Source: Bryobacteraceae bacterium (GTDB lineage: Bacteria > Acidobacteriota > Terriglobia > Bryobacterales > Bryobacteraceae). Taken from it: DNA of 17,962 bases. The notes beneath the pieces are model-generated. The model did no database searches. It saw nothing but the letters and a program-made list of their open reading frames with translations, and had not been told where the DNA came from. Both the position numbers and the translations under genes were made by a program. The stretch lies in contig JACMLA010000381.1 of NCBI GenBank assembly GCA_014379815.1, positions 1-17,962 on the forward strand, in the 5' to 3' direction. Positions 1 to 7,636 of the stretch are shown here, in pieces (the stretch's first letter is position 1; each line of letters starts with the position of its first letter).

Positions 1-301
1 ACTGGAGCGCCTCCTCGCGGAACAACGCCTGCAAAGGCATCCACGGCCCGAGATGAATCAACTCAATTGAGAAAAGGTCCTCCTGAACCATCGGAAACGT
101 AGCGAGTAGCTCGTTCACTTTCGAGAAGTTCTCCTCTTCCCAAACCAATAAGATCTTGATAGGTTCCGGCTGGAAGTACATTTCCCGGACTTTATGGCCG
201 GAGTAAAACTGCCACAGTGTTTTTTCTTCAGACAAACTCAACCGCTCAAAATCGGACCGGGTTGCGGATGACTTCGGCGTTAAGACGGAAAGAATTCTCA
301 T
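1..301 (-). CDS. Muconolactone-isomerase-like small protein (partial, C-terminus beyond left edge)
   Basis: An open frame of 100 codons begins at the ATG at 301 and runs off the left edge without a stop. The N-terminus reads MRILSVLTPKSSATRSDFER and later segments include FYSGHKVREMYFQPEP and FSIELIHLGPW. This pattern (beta strand, helix, a strand with an aromatic/proline turn, then a late strand ending in LGPW near the C-terminus) resembles the muconolactone delta-isomerase / YCII-type dimeric alpha-beta barrel family of about 90-110 residues, so probably little is missing. Many members have no known enzymatic role, so the isomerase name is structural only. The start is supported by GAGGTG seven bases upstream. 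The start also overlaps the TGA of a short upstream frame (ATGA), which suggests translational coupling. That the frame is coding is fairly certain; the function is not. Confidence 0.6.
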   Translation of the reverse strand, partial: MRILSVLTPKSSATRSDFERLSLSEEKTLWQFYSGHKVREMYFQPEPIKILLVWEEENFSKVNELLATFPMVQEDLFSIELIHLGPWMPLQALFREEALQ

Positions 302-417
302 ATGTTTTCACCTCGCGCTATCTCTTTAGCCACTGCGGCAGCGTCAGCGGAAACTGTGCATCGCCCCACAGCATCGGCAGCCATGCAAATCTTGAGGTCA
401 GGCATGCCGAGTCTCAT
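298..417 (-). pseudogene. Short frame upstream of the muconolactone-isomerase-like gene, possible remnant of a broken gene
   Basis: A 39-codon frame starts at ATG 417 and ends at the TGA that overlaps the next gene's ATG (ATGA). It reads as plausible protein (MRLGMPDLKICMAADAVGRC at the N-terminus, ending AKEIARGENI), and the junction looks like a normal operon joint. Directly upstream on the same strand, a different frame is open over 437-562 and also looks protein-like (IEGFGASLLKESDPLTASF). The simplest reading is the 3' part of one gene split by at least one frameshift and cut off before the fdhA start, but no family is recognised. The plus-strand frames over the same bases have no visible ribosome site. 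It could also be chance open frame in a 300-bp intergenic region. Confidence 0.25.
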
Positions 418-602
418 CTTCCCAGCGTGCCTCTCAGACTCGCAACGCCGGGCAAACTTTTGCTGCAACACTACCCTTACGTTTATACAACGCCGGAAAG
501 CTGGCGGTCAGGGGATCGGATTCTTTCAGCAAGCTTGCGCCGAAGCCCTCAATCTGATTGAATCAAAGCCGGCATAATCCGTTGTGTGCCACCGCAGAGA
601 TC

Positions 603-608
603 AGGAGG
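603..608 (+). promoter_or_regulatory. Ribosome binding site AGGAGG for formaldehyde dehydrogenase
   Basis: A perfect Shine-Dalgarno sequence (CAGGAGGA context) lies eight bases before the ATG at 617. It decides the start against the in-frame GTG at 584, which has no such site. Confidence 0.8.
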
Positions 609-616
609 ACATCCGT

Positions 617-1804
617 ATGGCGTCGAATCGGGGCGTAGTGTACATGGGACCGGGCAAGGTGGAGGTCCAATCTATAGATTTTCCGAAGCTGGAATTAGGG
701 CAGCGTAAGTGCGAGCATGGCGTCATCCTCAAGGTCGTCACAACCAACATCTGTGGCAGCGACCAGCACATGGTCCGTGGCAGAACCACAGCGCCGCAGG
801 GTCTTGTACTCGGGCATGAGATCACGGGGCAGGTAATCGAGGCTGGCCGGGACGTCGAGTTCATCAAGCTCGGAGACTTGTGTTCGGTCCCCTTCAACAT
901 CGCTTGCGGCCGCTGCAGAAACTGCAAGGAAGGACGAACCGGCATTTGTCTGAACGTGAATCCGTCGCGCCCCGGAGCGGCCTATGGCTACGTCGATATG
1001 GGCGGCTGGGTCGGTGGGCAGGCCGAGTACGTCATGGTGCCGTACGCCGATTTCAACCTGTTGAAGTTCCCTGACCGCGACCAGGCAATGGCGAAGATCA
1101 AGGATCTGACACTGCTGTCCGATATCTTCCCAACTGGCTATCACGGCGCAGTCACTGCGGGTGTGGGACCGGGATCCATTGTGTACGTAGCTGGTGGTGG
1201 GCCAGTAGGACTGGCCTGTGCCGCCGCTTGCCACCTCCTTGGTGCCGCAGTGGTCATCGTGGGCGATCTCATCGCGGAGCGTCTGGAGCAGGCCCGAAGC
1301 TTTGGCTGCGAAACTGTCGATGTCTCAAAGAGTGCATCGGTAGCCGAGCAAATTGCTCAAATCGTGCGCGTACCCGAAGTGGACTGCGCCGTTGATTGCG
1401 TTGGGTTTGAAGCAAGAGGTCATGGCCACGACGCGAAGGTGGAACAACCAGCTACCGTGCTGAACTCTCTGATGGAGGTCACACGGGCTGGAGGCGCAAT
1501 CGGAATACCTGGCCTCTACGTGACTGACGATCCTGGCGGCGTGGATGAGAACGCCAAAGTCGGTCGTCTTGGCATACGCATCGGGCTGGGCTGGGCGAAA
1601 TCCCACACTCTTTCCACCGGCCAGTGTCCAGTGATCAAGTACAACCGGCAATTGATGCAGGCAATACTTTACGATCGCGTACAACTTGCGAAAGCGGTTA
1701 ACGTCACCACAATTGCGCTGGACCAGGCCCCGGGTGGCTACCACGATTTCGACAAAGGTTCGGCGAAAAAGTACGTAATCGACCCGCATCAGATGGTTCA
1801 GTAA
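617..1804 (+). CDS. fdhA: Glutathione-independent formaldehyde dehydrogenase (zinc alcohol dehydrogenase family)
   Basis: This 395-residue protein is a medium-chain zinc dehydrogenase of the Pseudomonas putida FdhA type. That enzyme oxidises formaldehyde to formate with tightly bound NAD and no glutathione. With the ATG at 617 the residue numbers match the family exactly: catalytic zinc ligands Cys46 (NICGSDQH), His67 (GHE) and Asp169 (LLSDIFPTG); structural zinc cysteines 97, 100, 103 and 111; Rossmann motif GGGPVG at 193-198 with Asp217 ending the second strand. No frame damage is seen. It is the first intact gene of the plus-strand block, about 110 bp ahead of a broken oxidoreductase gene and separated from it by a strong hairpin, so it may be its own transcription unit. 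Members of this subfamily can also dismutate or oxidise other small aldehydes, so the in vivo substrate is not fixed by sequence. Confidence 0.93.
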   Translation: MASNRGVVYMGPGKVEVQSIDFPKLELGQRKCEHGVILKVVTTNICGSDQHMVRGRTTAPQGLVLGHEITGQVIEAGRDVEFIKLGDLCSVPFNIACGRCRNCKEGRTGICLNVNPSRPGAAYGYVDMGGWVGGQAEYVMVPYADFNLLKFPDRDQAMAKIKDLTLLSDIFPTGYHGAVTAGVGPGSIVYVAGGGPVGLACAAACHLLGAAVVIVGDLIAERLEQARSFGCETVDVSKSASVAEQIAQIVRVPEVDCAVDCVGFEARGHGHDAKVEQPATVLNSLMEVTRAGGAIGIPGLYVTDDPGGVDENAKVGRLGIRIGLGWAKSHTLSTGQCPVIKYNRQLMQAILYDRVQLAKAVNVTTIALDQAPGGYHDFDKGSAKKYVIDPHQMVQ

Positions 1805-1819
1805 GCGCAGGTTGCACAA

Positions 1820-1851
1820 CTATCAGGGGCGCTAATCCCTGCCCCTGATAG
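1820..1851 (+). terminator. Perfect 11-bp hairpin after fdhA, no U-tract
   Basis: The arms CTATCAGGGGC (1820-1830) and GCCCCTGATAG (1841-1851) pair perfectly around a 10-base loop, 15 bases after the fdhA stop. The following bases (ACTCAAAAG) contain no run of T, nor does the other strand, so this is not a canonical intrinsic terminator. It could be a Rho-assisted terminator, an mRNA-stabilising 3' structure or a protein site. Confidence 0.45.
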
Positions 1852-1915
1852 ACTCAAAAGCCTGAAGGTCTACAGCCGTAGTTACAGGAGTTACAGGTAG
1901 ACACAGGGAGGTCTC

Positions 1916-3014
1916 GTGTACCCGCTGGCACAGCAGAACGCTTCCAGGGCTGCACGTCTGCGCGATCCCTCGGAACCGATTCGCATCGGGCTCGTCGGTT
2001 GCGGCCTCGTGGCCCTTGCGGTCCATCTTCGCAATCTCCCTCGTATCCACGGAGTCGAGCTTGCTTCAATTGGCGAAGTGGATGGCAGTCGGCGGGCGCG
2101 AGCCGCACAACTCGCACCCGGTCACACCCTTCACAACAGCTACAGTGATGTGTTGGGCAACCCGTCCGTTGACGCGGTCATAATCTCGGTCCTATGAGCA
2201 GCATGCGGCCGTTACCAGCGACGCTTTTGACGCCGGTAAGCACGTCTACCTCGAAAAACCCTTCACGACTTCTATCGGCGACGCCCGGACCTTGATCGAA
2301 CACTGGCGTCCGTCCGGACTCGTCGGCATGATGGGCTTCAACTACCGGTTACATCCGCACATTGCAGCAATGAAAGCCGCCATCGTTTCCGGGAAAATCG
2401 GGAAGATCATTAGCCTGCAGACAGCCTTTGCCTTTGCTCCTCACACTGGCATCGACTGGGACGTAACCCGCCACGGTCAATTCGGTGCTCTGTTTGACCT
2501 GGCGCCGCATCACGTCGATCTTGCCCGCTATCTTACCGGCGCCGAGGTGATGTCAGCTTCCGCCGAAGTCCGGTCCCTGCAGGCTGACGCAGACACAGCC
2601 TCACTTCGTCTTCAGATGAGCGATGGCGCGACTGTTCACAGCTTTCTCTCGACCAATTGCGTTGAGGATCACCGGTTCACAATCCATGGTTCAGAAGGCA
2701 TGCTGGCTACCGATCTCTATCGTCGGGCCGGGCCGTTGTCTGCTGGAAAAAAAGCGGCCAGCCGGAAGTGGACGGAGAAACTGGAAGAGACGTTCCTGCC
2801 CCTGGTCCATGCGGACTACGTAGCCGAGAAACTGCGCTCTCCCTGGCAGGAGCCTTCGTTCCTGCGCAGCCTTCATTTTTTTCTCGACTCTGTACGAGGA
2901 CTACCCTGCCCGGCCCTTCCCAGCTTTGAAGACGGCTACCGGAGCCAGCTGGTAATCGAGGCTGCTTTGCAGTCCATCACCACAGGAAAATCCACAGAGG
3001 TTGCGACCACTTGA
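1916..3014 (+). pseudogene. Gfo/Idh/MocA-family oxidoreductase interrupted by one frameshift
   Basis: The N-terminal frame starts at GTG 1916 behind AGGGAGG and carries the Rossmann segment IRIGLVGCGLVALAVHL. It hits TGA at 2195-2197 right after DAVIISVL, where the family normally continues through a proline and a short turn. The homologous protein resumes one base later, from GAG at 2196: EQHAAVTSDAFDAGKHVYLEKP, including the EKP catalytic-lysine motif, then the alpha/beta C-terminal domain (GMMGFNYRLHP, DLAPHHVDLARYL) to the TGA at 3012-3014. Joined, the pieces make about 366 residues, the normal family length. One inserted base or two missing bases at about 2190-2197 explains the break. 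The next gene's start overlaps the stop (TTGA). The enzyme probably acted on a sugar or sugar nucleotide; the substrate is unknown. Either a recent pseudogene or a sequencing error. Confidence 0.85.
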
Positions 3015-4235
3015 GAGTCTTGACTGGTCCATGATTACTGCTCGCGGGAAGGTGGTGCGGAAGCCGGCACAGCCTCGCTCCGTAAGGGCCTGCTCGCGCG
3101 CGGTGTCGAAACAAAGGTGTTCGCCGCCAGGACCGGCACCAATGACATTGCGGATTTCCTGTGCTTTGGAACCAAATCCAGATTCCGTACACTTGTCCAG
3201 ACAGCCAACGTTTCGGCCGCTCTTAGTCTCCGCCGCGTCTTGCGGGAATGGAAGCCAAACGTGGTTCACGTCCGGATGTTCCTAACCCAGTTTCGCCTCT
3301 GATCCTTCCCATACTTCGCGAAGTTCCCGCTTTGTATCATGCTCTCTGGTACCGCTCAGTATGCCCAACCGGGACTAAGACTCTGCCCTCGGGCCTGCCG
3401 TGCCACAACCAGCAAGGCCTCGCCTGCCTTCAGGAAGGCTGCCTTACCCCGTGGGAACTGGAGCGCGCTCATGGGACAGGCGCTTCTGTTTCAGCATTGG
3501 AAGGGCGTGTTCGGCGCAGTCGTCGCCAACAGTGAATCCGTTCGGAAGGAACTGGAGCTTGGTGGAATCTCCCCGGTAGACGTTATCTGGAACGGCGTTC
3601 CCGCAGGCGCTGAGCCGGCTCCGCTCTCGCCCGATCCTGTGGCTGTGTTTGCCGGCAGGCTAGTTCCGGAAAAAGGCGTCGACGCTCTACTCGAGGCCTT
3701 TTCCAGTGTCTCGCGAGGAGAATTGCTGATTGCAGGTATCGGCCCCGAGCGAAGCCGACTTGAGCAGCTTGCTATAACGCTGGGCCTTAGCAATCAGGTG
3801 CGGTTCCTCGGCCAATTGAATCCCGACGAACTCTCAAGGAGCTTTTCCGGAGCGTGGGTGCAGGTGGTGCCATCCCGCTGGTCAGAGCCCTTTGGCTTCG
3901 TCGCAATAGAAGCGATGATGCGAGGCGCGGCCGTCATCGCGACCAACTCCGGTGGGCTCTCTGAGATCGTTCGCCACAACACAACAGGAATGCTGGTGCA
4001 GCCGGGCGCGGTAGCCGAACTAACAAACGCACTAAATGCCGTGCTAAGTTGCCGGGAGACTGCGGAGCGTTTTGGTGCCGCTGGACGTGCCCGCGCTCTT
4101 GTGCACTTTCTCGATACGAACTGGGTCGACCAGTTTGTGCGGATCTATGAACGATTAATTGAAATCAGAAAAGGAGAGTACTCCCACCATGGGCGCAACC
4201 GCCGGCCGCAGACCTGTAATCTCAGTAGTCATTGA
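3011..4235 (+). pseudogene. GT4-family glycosyltransferase broken by three frameshifts
   Basis: Pieces in two frames join into one glycosyltransferase group 1 protein of about 400 residues. It starts at TTG 3011 (RVLT). A shift near 3023-3030 leads into HDYCSREGGAEAGT, the usual N-terminal GGAE loop; removing one G of CTGGTC restores the reading VLTVHDY. A shift at 3291-3293 (TTT where TTTT is expected) turns QFRL-stop into QFSPLILP. A shift between about 3450 and 3470 moves into MGQALLFQHWKG. Further signs are a cysteine-rich segment (VCPTGTKTLPSGLPC, then two more cysteines), the second Rossmann domain (VAVFAGRLVPEKGVDALLEA) and the EX7E nucleotide-sugar motif at SEPFGFVAIEAM. Inverting GT4 enzymes transfer sugars from nucleotide or lipid donors in exopolysaccharide or O-antigen assembly; donor and acceptor cannot be told. 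The 3' end overlaps the next gene by 47 bp. Confidence 0.85.
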
Positions 4236-5184
4236 AGGCTACAACGAAAGTAAATAGCAGGGAAAAGCGAATAACACAATAAACGCTCTGCGGCGTCAAA
4301 TCGGGTTTCCCCTCGACCAGGTGGAATTGATCCTCGCAGGCTCGCCCGAGCAGGTCGAGGAGTGGGAGCTGCTGTGTCGCAATCCCGCGCCCTTTGGTGC
4401 CGCAATCGGCGTAGAAGCAGGTGGCGCTCTGTACTACGCTTTGAAAAACAAAGGTGCCCAGGTAGCCACTGGAGAGATCATCGCTTTCACCGACTCCGAT
4501 GTGTATCCCGCCCCAACCTGGATCGCCTCGATCGTGTCCAATATCCGGGCTGGTGCCGATGTTTCCGTCGGTCTCAGCTTGTTCAAGGACGCCTCAGGCT
4601 GGACAGCAACTTCAGTTGCCCGAGCCATGGCCGTCTCCTGTACTTTCGGCTACATTCTTGGTCCTTCGAAGAACGGCCGCGTCGAACTTCGTGGCTTTAT
4701 GGATCATAATCTGGCCATTCGCGCCGATTTATTTCGAAATGCGCAATATCAAACAGAATATGGCAGGATTATTGCTTCGCCGCTTCTGTTTCGCCGTCTG
4801 AAAAAGGCGGGCGCGGTAATCGCGTTTTCTCCTCTCCAGGCAGTCACTCACTATTTCGGGTGGCGCTACTGGCTTCGAAACCTGCACTTCCGGTACGGCA
4901 ACGAAGTGTACCGTTTGCGCCGTCTGGATGGCGATTACCCAAACCAGTGGATTCGTTGGGCCGGTCCTCTCGAGCCGCCCCTGACGATGCTCTGGCACAT
5001 GATGCTCGATGTGCCTCGCTGGTTCCGGTTCTGTCGCGCAAAGGGAATCAGTCCCTTTACCGCTGCGCTCTCCCTGCCAGGCTTCCTGATCGTGTCCGGT
5101 TCGGCCCGGTTTGCAGAAGTCCTGGGAATGTACGCCACAATGGCCGCTCCAGTGCAAATGGAACGCTGGGCGCAATCGGTCTGA
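4189..5184 (+). pseudogene. GT2-family glycosyltransferase with an in-frame amber codon
   Basis: One frame runs from ATG 4189 (AAGGAG at 4171-4176) to TGA 5182-5184, broken only by TAG at codon 23 (4255-4257). Before the stop the frame reads PVISVVIEGYNESK, the typical first strand and nucleotide-binding loop of a GT-A fold. After it the frame continues QGKANNTINALRRQIG without a shift. A single G-to-T change (GAG to TAG) would explain it. Residues about 95-106 hold ATGEIIAFTDSDVY with the metal-binding DSD. The C-terminus (FLIVSGSARFAEVLGMYATM) is hydrophobic and may associate with the membrane. Full length would be 331 codons. If translation restarts downstream (GTG 4321), the first strand is lost. 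It sits between a GT4 and an epimerase gene, fitting glycan assembly. TAG is the ordinary stop of several neighbouring genes, so recoding is unlikely. Confidence 0.85.
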
Positions 5185-6161
5185 TGCGGGCGCTCGTCAC
5201 GGGCGCAACCGGCATCGTGGGCCGCGAGGTAACAAAAGCCCTGCTTGCCAGGGAAACTCCGGTTCGCGTTCTCATTCGCGATCCCAAAAAAGCCTGGCCA
5301 CAGCCGAACCTCGAGACTGCAATAGGCGACGTCCGCGACGCCGATGCCATGAACCGCGCGACCGTTGGCTGCACGCATGTGTTCCACCTCGCAGCTGAAA
5401 TCCACGGCAAAAACGTAACGTCCGAGTCACTCTTCGCAACCAATCTAGAAGGCACACGCAACATTGCGAGAGCCGCACTGCAGCAAGGAGTCACGCGCCT
5501 GATCTATGCCAGTTCCGTCGCAGTTTACGGTCGCTCGATATCTCTCCACGGCATTGACGAGAAAACTCCAGCCACACCCGATTCTCCATATGGCGCTTCT
5601 AAACTGGCTGCGGAAGAATCGGTCCGTTCGACAAACGGACTGCCGTTCGTAATCGTCCGTCTGGCCAATATCTGGGGTCCCGGTGCTCACACCTGGGCGC
5701 CCCTGTTTCAAAAGATCGCATCGGGCAGATTCAGGCTGGTGGGAAAGGGAACCGGCATGCACACCATCTCCAGTCCGACCGATGCCGCCCGTGGAATCCT
5801 CCTGTGCGGCGATACACCCGGCATTGAAGCTCGCACCTACATCATGTCCGGAAAAGACGCACTTCCGTTGTCTGCTCTGGTGAATCTGATTCGCGACGAG
5901 ACCGGAGGCGCTCCTTTGCAAGAGCCTTTGCCCAGCACGCCTCTGGGCATGTATCGAACTCTCGACCGCATCGCATACCGCTTCTCTCGCCGCAGGCTGC
6001 CCAAAGCGGACCGGCTGGATTTCTTTCTTGGAGACAGGACGTTCGACAACACAGCCGCGCAACGAGATCTCGGCTATGCACCGGAGATGACAGCATCGCA
6101 GATCGTACGCGCGACAGCTGAGTGGTTCCGCGCCGAAGGCCTTCTAACTAACCGCTCCTGA
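5184..6161 (+). CDS. NAD-dependent epimerase/dehydratase (extended SDR family)
   Basis: The 325-residue protein begins at ATG 5184, sharing one base with the preceding stop (TGATG). This start puts the NAD-binding TGATGIVG motif at residues 6-13, as the family requires; the in-frame upstream region to 4860 is antisense-like filler. Catalytic features are the serines at 110-111 (YASSVAVYG) and the YxxxK pair Tyr136/Lys140 (SPYGASK), with VFHLAAE at 66-72 and NLEGTRN after it. These mark an extended short-chain dehydrogenase acting on a nucleotide-activated sugar (UDP-glucose 4-epimerase or dTDP-sugar type) or a related hydroxysteroid-like ketoreductase; the exact substrate is unknown. It is intact, unlike the three genes before it, and appears translationally coupled to the GT2 gene. 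Its last 18 bases overlap the end of the convergent flippase gene. Confidence 0.85.
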   Translation: MRALVTGATGIVGREVTKALLARETPVRVLIRDPKKAWPQPNLETAIGDVRDADAMNRATVGCTHVFHLAAEIHGKNVTSESLFATNLEGTRNIARAALQQGVTRLIYASSVAVYGRSISLHGIDEKTPATPDSPYGASKLAAEESVRSTNGLPFVIVRLANIWGPGAHTWAPLFQKIASGRFRLVGKGTGMHTISSPTDAARGILLCGDTPGIEARTYIMSGKDALPLSALVNLIRDETGGAPLQEPLPSTPLGMYRTLDRIAYRFSRRRLPKADRLDFFLGDRTFDNTAAQRDLGYAPEMTASQIVRATAEWFRAEGLLTNRS

Positions 6162-7568
6162 TTGCCGCTTCGAAGCCAGCAGCCTCCACTCCCCGGCTAC
6201 TAGAAGAGATACTACGCCTATCATCAGCAGCAAAGCGGCCCGATAAGGCCAGGCAAGCGCTGGAATGACCCAGAACTGCGAGGCGCCCAAAACCGCCAGC
6301 GTAGCTCCAGCGACCCGCCCGATCATGATCACCGGAAACGCCTGACCCCAGTTTCTATAGACAATCACAGTAGCCACAAGACCAGAGCCCAGCCCCACAA
6401 ACGCACTAACCATAGCCGCACGGGTCATTCCTCCGACTGGTACTATGGCAGCCTGCAGTGCAAAGGCTGTTATCGCGCCCGGCACGCTCAACCAGGGCAT
6501 GAGGTGGAATCTTCTTTCTGCGCTCACGATGGAAGCCGCCGCCGAGGCAAGGGCAACCCCGACGAAACCAGCGACCAGCCATCCTGTCAGTGGCCCCGCT
6601 TGCAGGAACTGGGGGCCAAACGCGAGGGCCGCGATTTCCTGACCGCAACTTCCAAAAACCGGTGCCAGTGGCAGCATGTACAAGCTCGCTTTCATCGACA
6701 ACGCTCCCGCATTGCGGCTGGCCTCTTCCCGCCCAAGCACTCGCTCCCGCGTCATCGCGGCAGTAAGCACCGGGGCTAGGGAAGCGGCGAATAACCCCGG
6801 TAGTATCGAAAGATTCTGGCCGGCCACATAGTAGCCGATGAAGCTGGCGGACGTTCCATAGGCCTGGAGGACAAGCAGGTCGGCACGCTCCATCAAACGC
6901 TGCCCCGTGGCGAATACAAAAGGACCCCTGCACTCGCGCCAGATGCTAACAGGACTCGTGTCGGCCTTCCAAAGAAAGCTCCACGAGATTCGCCGGAAGC
7001 AGAACAATTCCGCCAGCGAGGATGCAGGCCAGGCAAGCAGCGCGCCCAGAACTCCTAATCCCCAGAAAACAAAAGCGGCTGTCAATGTAAGGCGGCTGAT
7101 CCACCGGACCACGATCGCCAGAGCTCGCCCGCTGTACTCTCCCCGTGCTGTGACAATACTGCGCTGGGCATTGGTCAGCGCGAACAGCGGAACATCGACG
7201 CATAGCCAACGCAGGTCGGACGAAAGATACTTCGCCTGCAGCAGGGTTGCCAGCAGATCAGCGCCGACAAACAACAAAACAGCCACCGCCAGAGCCGTAA
7301 CCAGATAGTGCCGCAGTACAGACGGTTCCATCTGATCCCGCATTGCCGGATCGCTAAGCAGGATGACGGAAATCCGGGCAAACGCGGAAGCAACCAGCCA
7401 CTCCGCAATGCCGACTACGGCAACAGCGATGCCATATCGCCCATAACCAGCCGGTCCAAGATTGCGGGAAAGCAAAGCGACGATCAACAGTCCAGCTGGC
7501 ACAGCAACCGCTTCCGCCAGAAACACCGAAGCCGTGTCGCCGCTTACCTCTCGAACGATGGCAGACAT
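6144..7568 (-). CDS. Polysaccharide/lipid-linked oligosaccharide flippase (MOP superfamily, Wzx-like)
   Basis: This 474-residue, very hydrophobic protein has about a dozen or more membrane segments. The first follows DTASVFLAEAVAVPAGLLIV and precedes the signature SRNLGPAGYGRYG at residues 34-46, typical of the oligosaccharide-repeat-unit exporter (MVF/Wzx) branch of the MOP superfamily. Such proteins flip undecaprenyl-linked glycans across the inner membrane. Start ATG 7568 shares its A with an upstream TGA (TGATG), implying coupling to whatever is translated just before it; no good Shine-Dalgarno is visible. It is the last gene of the minus-strand cluster, but its natural partners are the glycosyltransferases on the opposite strand, whose epimerase gene it overlaps tail to tail. 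It ends in TAG and shows no damage. The specific glycan is unknown. Confidence 0.82.
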   Translation of the reverse strand: MSAIVREVSGDTASVFLAEAVAVPAGLLIVALLSRNLGPAGYGRYGIAVAVVGIAEWLVASAFARISVILLSDPAMRDQMEPSVLRHYLVTALAVAVLLFVGADLLATLLQAKYLSSDLRWLCVDVPLFALTNAQRSIVTARGEYSGRALAIVVRWISRLTLTAAFVFWGLGVLGALLAWPASSLAELFCFRRISWSFLWKADTSPVSIWRECRGPFVFATGQRLMERADLLVLQAYGTSASFIGYYVAGQNLSILPGLFAASLAPVLTAAMTRERVLGREEASRNAGALSMKASLYMLPLAPVFGSCGQEIAALAFGPQFLQAGPLTGWLVAGFVGVALASAAASIVSAERRFHLMPWLSVPGAITAFALQAAIVPVGGMTRAAMVSAFVGLGSGLVATVIVYRNWGQAFPVIMIGRVAGATLAVLGASQFWVIPALAWPYRAALLLMIGVVSLLVAGEWRLLASKRQSGAVS

Positions 7569-7605
7569 CAGGTGCCAACAGGCAGCTGGTCCGGCGTGTT
7601 CATGT

Positions 7606-7626
7606 ACATCCTGATGAACAGGATGT
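7606..7626 (-). other. 8-bp hairpin between isomerase and flippase genes
   Basis: The arms ACATCCTG (7606-7613) and CAGGATGT (7619-7626) pair perfectly around a five-base loop. It sits in the 68-bp gap between the TAG of the TIM-barrel gene and the flippase ATG. There is no U-tract, so an intrinsic terminator is unlikely. It may lower or tune flippase expression relative to the upstream genes, or be chance. Confidence 0.35.
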
Positions 7627-7636
7627 CACGCCCAAA

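Noticed and set aside
217..577. Two overlapping plus-strand frames of 114 and 91 codons before fdhA
   Set aside because: No visible ribosome sites or family features; they overlap the better supported minus-strand start at 301.
601..1234. Minus-strand open frames of 114 and 179 codons opposite fdhA
   Set aside because: They are shadows of fdhA, whose metal-binding residues match the family number for number.
4860..5183. Upstream in-frame extension of the epimerase
   Set aside because: It overlaps the GT2 gene in another frame. The Rossmann motif begins at once from ATG 5184, which is coupled to the GT2 stop.
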